A stretch of 64,000 nucleotides of DNA from UBA11403 sp963784615. Its GTDB lineage: Bacteria; Pseudomonadota; Gammaproteobacteria; Legionellales; Legionellaceae. The stretch is from positions 248,001 to 312,000 of the forward strand of contig CAWASG010000001.1 in the NCBI GenBank assembly GCA_963784615.1, written 5' to 3'. Below are positions 60,682-64,000 of this stretch, piece by piece. How positions within the stretch are numbered: the stretch's first letter is position 1; each line of letters opens with the position of its first letter. The notes beneath the pieces were generated by a model. The model saw only the letters and a program-made list of their open reading frames with translations, searched no databases and had not been told where the DNA came from. The translations under genes and the position numbers were made by a program.

Positions 60682-60797
60682 TTGATGCTATTAAGTTAAG
60701 GGAATTAATCGGAGTAGGTTGGGTTGAGGCGGGTTCGCCGAAGCCCAACATGGGCGGTTTTGTTGGGCTTCGGCGAACCCGCCTCAACCCAACCTAC
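60682..60797. repeat. R5 MITE, truncated copy
   Basis: GCTATTAAGTTAAGGGAATT followed by a palindrome GTAGGTTGGGTTGAGGCGGG with complement ending CCCAACCTAC. Right terminal sequence missing. Lies between pilR and the bidirectional terminator. Confidence 0.8.
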
Positions 60798-60823
60798 TCA
60801 CCAACCTACGCATAAAACGGTAC

Positions 60824-60858
60824 ATAACAAAAAACCCGCGAAAGCGGGTTTTTGTTAT
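60824..60858. terminator. bidirectional terminator between pilR and fis
   Basis: ATAACAAAAAACCCGC - GAAA - GCGGGTTTTTGTTAT: GC-rich core with A-tract on one side and T-tract on the other, ideal for terminating both converging genes. The GAAA tetraloop is a stable type. Confidence 0.9.
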
Positions 60859-60869
60859 CAGGGTAGAAA

Positions 60870-61175
60870 CTACTCGTCTGTTAAACGGAAATATTTCGTT
60901 CCGAAATAGCGTTGTAATTTCTTTCTGATCGTACCACGGCTTATTCCAAGCATTTTAGCTGCTTGAAGTTGGTTTCCTCGTCGTTTTTCCATCACAGCTT
61001 GTAACAGCGGTGGCTCAACTTCAGCAAGAATCATGTCATAAAGATCATTGATATTTTTGCTTTTGTTTTCTGAAAGAAAACGGGTTACCAAACTATAAAC
61101 CAATTCTTGAAGGCCTTGTTCTTGCTTGAGGCTTTCAAGAGTTGCTGGTGGTACTGCTTTTGTTTCAAAACTCAT
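60870..61175 (-). CDS. fis: nucleoid-associated protein Fis
   Basis: DNA-bending regulator of growth-phase genes, rRNA operons and recombination. 101 residues (E. coli 98). The N-terminal beta-hairpin region is longer and different (VPPATLESLKQEQGLQELVY). The C-terminal helix-turn-helix QLQAAKMLGISRGTIRKKLQ is the Fis signature, with VEPPLLQAVMEKRRGNQ before it. AAGGAAG 6-7 bp upstream sets the start. It stands alone, not behind dusB as in enterics. In Legionella and Coxiella several Fis-like paralogues exist, so this may be one of a set. Confidence 0.92.
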   Translation of the reverse strand: MSFETKAVPPATLESLKQEQGLQELVYSLVTRFLSENKSKNINDLYDMILAEVEPPLLQAVMEKRRGNQLQAAKMLGISRGTIRKKLQRYFGTKYFRLTDE

Positions 61176-61382
61176 GTTAACTTCCTTATTGTTGGTTAAA
61201 TCTGAGATTCCAAATTACAGTAGAATGTTGACACTGTAGGATTTATTGTACATGAAGCCTAATTGATACGCTAGGTCGAAATGCATTTTTTTTTAAAAAA
61301 AAATTGCATGACACGGCCCTTGAATTAACCACGTATTATCTGGCAAGATGAGGGCGATAAAGGACATCGAGATGAGGTTTGG

Positions 61383-62132
61383 ATGAAGATATTAGTTGCA
61401 GTAAAACGGGTGATTGATCCTTACGTTAAAATTCGAGTCAAACCGGACAATAGTGGTGTTGACATTAAAAATGTAAAAATGGCGATGAATCCGTTTGACG
61501 AAATTGCGGTTGAAGAGGCGCTGCGCCTTCGAGAGAAGCAGCTTGCTACAGATGTTGTTTTGGTTACTGTTGGTGCAGTTGAGTCGCAGGAAACATTGCG
61601 TCATGGCCTTGCATTAGGCGCGGATCGTGCCATTCTCGTTCGAACAGATGAATCTCATTGTAGTTTAAATATCGCAAAAATTTTGCAAAAAATAGTTCTT
61701 GATGAACAGCCCAGTCTTGTTTTAATGGGAAAACAGGCCATTGATGGCGATAACAACCAAACACCGCAAATGCTGGCTGGTTTATTAGGATGGCCACAGG
61801 CAACGTTTGCTTCAAAAGTTCATATTGAAGGGTCGCATGTTCAAGTCACGCGTGAAGTTGATGGTGGCCTTGAAGTCATTGATGTCACTCTGCCCGCCGT
61901 GATTAGCACAGACCTTCGTTTAAACGAGCCACGTTATGCGAGCCTTCCCAATATCATGAAGTCCAAACAAAAGAAATTGGATATTGTCGACATTCAAACG
62001 CTCGGACTTGCGTTAAAAAAACATACTGAGATTCTCTCTGTCGTCCCACCAGCGGTTCGTCAAGGTGGTGTTAAGCTTGAATCGGTTGAGGCTTTGGTTA
62101 AAAAACTACAGGATGAATGTGTCATTCATTAA
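61383..62132 (+). CDS. etfB: electron transfer flavoprotein beta subunit
   Basis: Small subunit of the ETF heterodimer, which takes electrons from acyl-CoA dehydrogenases such as FadE and delivers them to ETF-ubiquinone oxidoreductase. 249 residues, starting MKILVAVKRVIDPYVKIRVK; the AMP-binding region includes MAMNPFDEIAVEEALRLREK and LALGADRAILV. QAIDGDNNQTPQMLAGLLGW and LPAVISTDLRLNEPRYASLP are the ETF-beta signatures. GAGG about 8 bp upstream. Nine bp separate it from etfA, so the pair forms an operon. Confidence 0.97.
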   Translation: MKILVAVKRVIDPYVKIRVKPDNSGVDIKNVKMAMNPFDEIAVEEALRLREKQLATDVVLVTVGAVESQETLRHGLALGADRAILVRTDESHCSLNIAKILQKIVLDEQPSLVLMGKQAIDGDNNQTPQMLAGLLGWPQATFASKVHIEGSHVQVTREVDGGLEVIDVTLPAVISTDLRLNEPRYASLPNIMKSKQKKLDIVDIQTLGLALKKHTEILSVVPPAVRQGGVKLESVEALVKKLQDECVIH

Positions 62133-62141
62133 GGAGATAGT

Positions 62142-63083
62142 ATGGCGACTTTAATCATCGCTGAACATAATAATCAAGTCATGCATCCTGTGACGCGACA
62201 TGTTGTAACGGCAGCAAAATTATTAGGCCATAAGTGTGTTCTACTGGTGATAGGGTATAACTGTCGGGCCGTAGGCGATGAGGCCGCAAGTATAGCAGGT
62301 GTGGATAACGTTTTGCTTGCCGATAATGCATGTTATGAACACCAGCTACCTGAAAATACAGCCTCGTTAGTTGCTGAGTTGGCAGCAAGCTTTGATGCGG
62401 TTTTGGCTTCGTCCAGCACGTTTGGCAAAAATATGCTGCCTAGAATCGCTGCTTTATTAGATGTAGCGCAAGTATCGGATGTCACACGAGTTATCGATGC
62501 AAAAACATTTGAACATCCCATTTACGCTGGCAATGCAATTGAAACCGTACGTGTTTTGGATGATAAAACGGTTCTGTCGATTCGCGAAACAGCCTTTTCT
62601 GCTGACACTGGTACGCAAACACCATGTTCTATTGAACCTGTTAACAAAATAATCTCTGTTCAAACGAGCGTCTGGATTAACAGCCAACATAATGTGTCTG
62701 AGCGACCTGAATTAACCCAGGCGGATATTATTGTTTCAGGTGGCAGGGGCCTACAAAATAAAGATAATTTCCAGCTCATTGAGCAACTGGCCGATGTGTT
62801 AGGGGCGGCAGTTGGCGCTTCAAGGGCAGCTGTCGATGCTGGTTTTGTGCCCAATGATTACCAAGTCGGGCAAACGGGTAAAGTCGTTGCACCTCAATTA
62901 TATATTGCTGTGGGCATCTCTGGCGCAGTACAGCATTTAGCGGGCATGAAAGATTCAAAAATAATTGTCGCAATTAATAAAGATGGAGATGCACCCATCA
63001 TGCAGATTGCTACTTATTATTTGGTTGGGGATCTATTTGATCTTGTTCCGCAATTAATTGAACAAATAAAAAAATGTAACTGA
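62142..63083 (+). CDS. etfA: electron transfer flavoprotein alpha subunit
   Basis: FAD-binding large subunit of ETF, partner of etfB. 313 residues. N-terminal domain LIIAEHNNQVMHPVTRHVVT. The C-terminal FAD domain has SGGRGLQNKDNFQLIEQLAD, VGASRAAVDAGFVPNDYQVG, QTGKVVAPQLYIAVGISGAV and HLAGMKDSKIIVAINKDGDA, a continuous match to the family. AAGGAGAT gives a strong ribosome site. The last two residues, Cys-Asn, and the stop come from the left end of an R1 repeat (TGTAACTGAT at 63075), exactly as in the hydrolase at the start of the window. Confidence 0.97.
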   Translation: MATLIIAEHNNQVMHPVTRHVVTAAKLLGHKCVLLVIGYNCRAVGDEAASIAGVDNVLLADNACYEHQLPENTASLVAELAASFDAVLASSSTFGKNMLPRIAALLDVAQVSDVTRVIDAKTFEHPIYAGNAIETVRVLDDKTVLSIRETAFSADTGTQTPCSIEPVNKIISVQTSVWINSQHNVSERPELTQADIIVSGGRGLQNKDNFQLIEQLADVLGAAVGASRAAVDAGFVPNDYQVGQTGKVVAPQLYIAVGISGAVQHLAGMKDSKIIVAINKDGDAPIMQIATYYLVGDLFDLVPQLIEQIKKCN

Positions 63084-63249
63084 TTGGGAGGAGGGGAACG
63101 GAAAAGATCGGGCAGGGGCACGGGCACGCTCACGGGCACGGGAATGATCGCTACGCGGCTTTTTATATAAAACACTCGCGTAGCGAACATTCCCGTGCCC
63201 GTGAGCGTGCCCGAGCCCCTGCCCGGCAGTTTTCCCTTTCCCTTTCCCT
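63075..63249. repeat. R1 palindromic element, copy f
   Basis: Starts TGTAACTGATTGGGAGGAGG inside the etfA 3' end, then AAAAGATCGGGCAGGGG, GGGCACG units, GGGAATGATCGCTACGCGG, AT loop, and the complementary right arm ending GGCAGTTTTCCCTTTCCC. It occupies nearly all the space between etfA and the next gene. Confidence 0.88.
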
Positions 63250-63268
63250 CACAAAGGAGAATAGCAAC

Positions 63269-64000
63269 ATGTCGTTAATTATTGGTGTACCCAAGGAAAT
63301 AAAGTTACAAGAAAATCGTGTAGGTCTCACGCCATCAAGCGTTCGAGAAATCATTCGATCGGGCGGTACTGTGCTGGTTGAGCATAATGCAGGATTCGGA
63401 ATCGGGATCACTGATGATGATTATCAAGCGGTTGGCGCCGAGGTCGTGAGTACAGCTGAGCAGGTTTATGAACAAGCAGAACTGATTATTAAAGTTAAAG
63501 AACCACAACCCCTTGAATGCCGCTGGTTGCGTGAAGGACAAACTATTTTTTCATACTTGCACTTGGCTCCGGATCCACAACAAACTCGAATGCTGGTCGA
63601 ATCCGGTGTAACCGCAATCGCTTATGAAACAGTCACCCAGGCAAGCGGCGGGCTACCGCTACTGACACCTATGTCGGAAGTAGCTGGACGAATGTCCGTT
63701 CAGGCTGGCGCGCATTGTTTGGAAATGGCACAAGGTGGCAGTGGTGTACTATTAGGCGGTGTACCAGGTGTTGCGCCCGCACGTGTTGTTGTATTGGGTG
63801 GTGGGGTAGTGGGAACTAATGCGGTACGAATGGCGATAGGTATGGGTGCATTCGTAACGGTGATTGATAAATCACTCAAGCGTCTTGAAGCGCTCGATTT
63901 TCAATTTGGATCTAAATTGAACACCATCTTTGCAACAGAAGACGCCGTTGAACACTATGTGACAACTGCTGACTTAGTCATCGGTGCAATTTTAGTTCCA
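63269..64000 (+). CDS. ald: alanine dehydrogenase, 3' end outside window
   Basis: NAD-dependent interconversion of L-alanine and pyruvate plus ammonia. The first 244 residues are present with no stop before the window edge. N-terminal MSLIIGVPKEIKLQENRVGL and LTPSSVREIIRSGGTVLVEH; the pyruvate-site Lys is in IIKVKEPQP and the catalytic His in FSYLHLAPD. The NAD-binding loop VVVLGGGVVGTNAVRMAIGM follows near 170. AAGGAG at 63254-63259 lies 9 bp before the ATG. Preceded by R1 copy f. Together with SdaA it channels amino acids to pyruvate. Confidence 0.96.
   Translation, partial: MSLIIGVPKEIKLQENRVGLTPSSVREIIRSGGTVLVEHNAGFGIGITDDDYQAVGAEVVSTAEQVYEQAELIIKVKEPQPLECRWLREGQTIFSYLHLAPDPQQTRMLVESGVTAIAYETVTQASGGLPLLTPMSEVAGRMSVQAGAHCLEMAQGGSGVLLGGVPGVAPARVVVLGGGVVGTNAVRMAIGMGAFVTVIDKSLKRLEALDFQFGSKLNTIFATEDAVEHYVTTADLVIGAILVP

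Overview
The window looks like a chromosome piece from a gammaproteobacterium of the Legionellales type (Legionella/Coxiella/Aquicella/Berkiella relatives). This is inferred from four things. The L-serine dehydratase is 458 residues long, with the Legionella cysteine spacing and a C-terminal cysteine. FadE has the E. coli length of 814 residues. BamD, LolCD, PilSR and Fis are gammaproteobacterial in character. Several very large, mostly helical orphan proteins resemble the effector-like proteins of intracellular Legionellales. The DNA is AT-leaning by eye and unusually rich in palindromic intergenic repeats. No rRNA, tRNA or CRISPR array was recognised.

Layout. 0-5.2 kb: alpha/beta hydrolase, fadE, PEBP-family protein, bamD. 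5.4-8.8 kb: a 3.08-kb three-gene transposon (Tn1) inside a MITE. 8.8-20 kb: a 970-aa coiled-coil orphan, bcp, a cold-shock protein, a membrane orphan, a HigB/HigA-type toxin-antitoxin pair, sdaA and a 1064-aa orphan. 19.9-26.2 kb: a trans-AT-like malonyltransferase, a small exported protein and a 1689-aa secreted protein with a GH64 beta-1,3-glucanase domain, Pro-Thr linkers and a beta-helix half. 26.7-35.2 kb: exonuclease I with a 446-aa extension, a 906-aa orphan, a small glycine/alanine-rich protein and a FadL-type porin. 35.3-40.9 kb: a frameshifted orphan, a second three-gene transposon (Tn2) and an ankyrin-like gene apparently truncated by it. 41-49.4 kb: a DAACS symporter, an orphan, CvfB, GloB, a glycosyltransferase, a DUF1415 protein, an exported nucleotidyltransferase-fold protein and an Xre/RES toxin-antitoxin pair. 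49.5-57.5 kb: proS, a POT peptide transporter, lolCD, and an inverted pair of putative clan CD cysteine peptidases. 57.7-64 kb: pilSR, fis, etfBA and the start of alanine dehydrogenase.

How the genes fit together. The core genes support fatty-acid import and beta-oxidation (FadL, FadE, ETF), amino-acid and peptide use (DAACS, POT, SdaA, Ald), outer-membrane assembly (BamD, LolCD) and type IV pilus regulation (PilSR). The accessory genes look host- or environment-directed: a beta-1,3-glucan hydrolase, peptidase-like proteins and large helical orphans.

Repeats. At least six palindromic families (here R1-R6) fill the gaps. For four of them the sequence shows insertion as discrete elements with target duplications: R2 with 8 bp, R3 with CTAG, and R4 and R5 with 9 bp. 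Tn1 has TGT...ACA ends, an 11-bp terminal repeat with one mismatch and a 5-bp CGAGC duplication. R1 copies overlap gene ends and supply stop codons.
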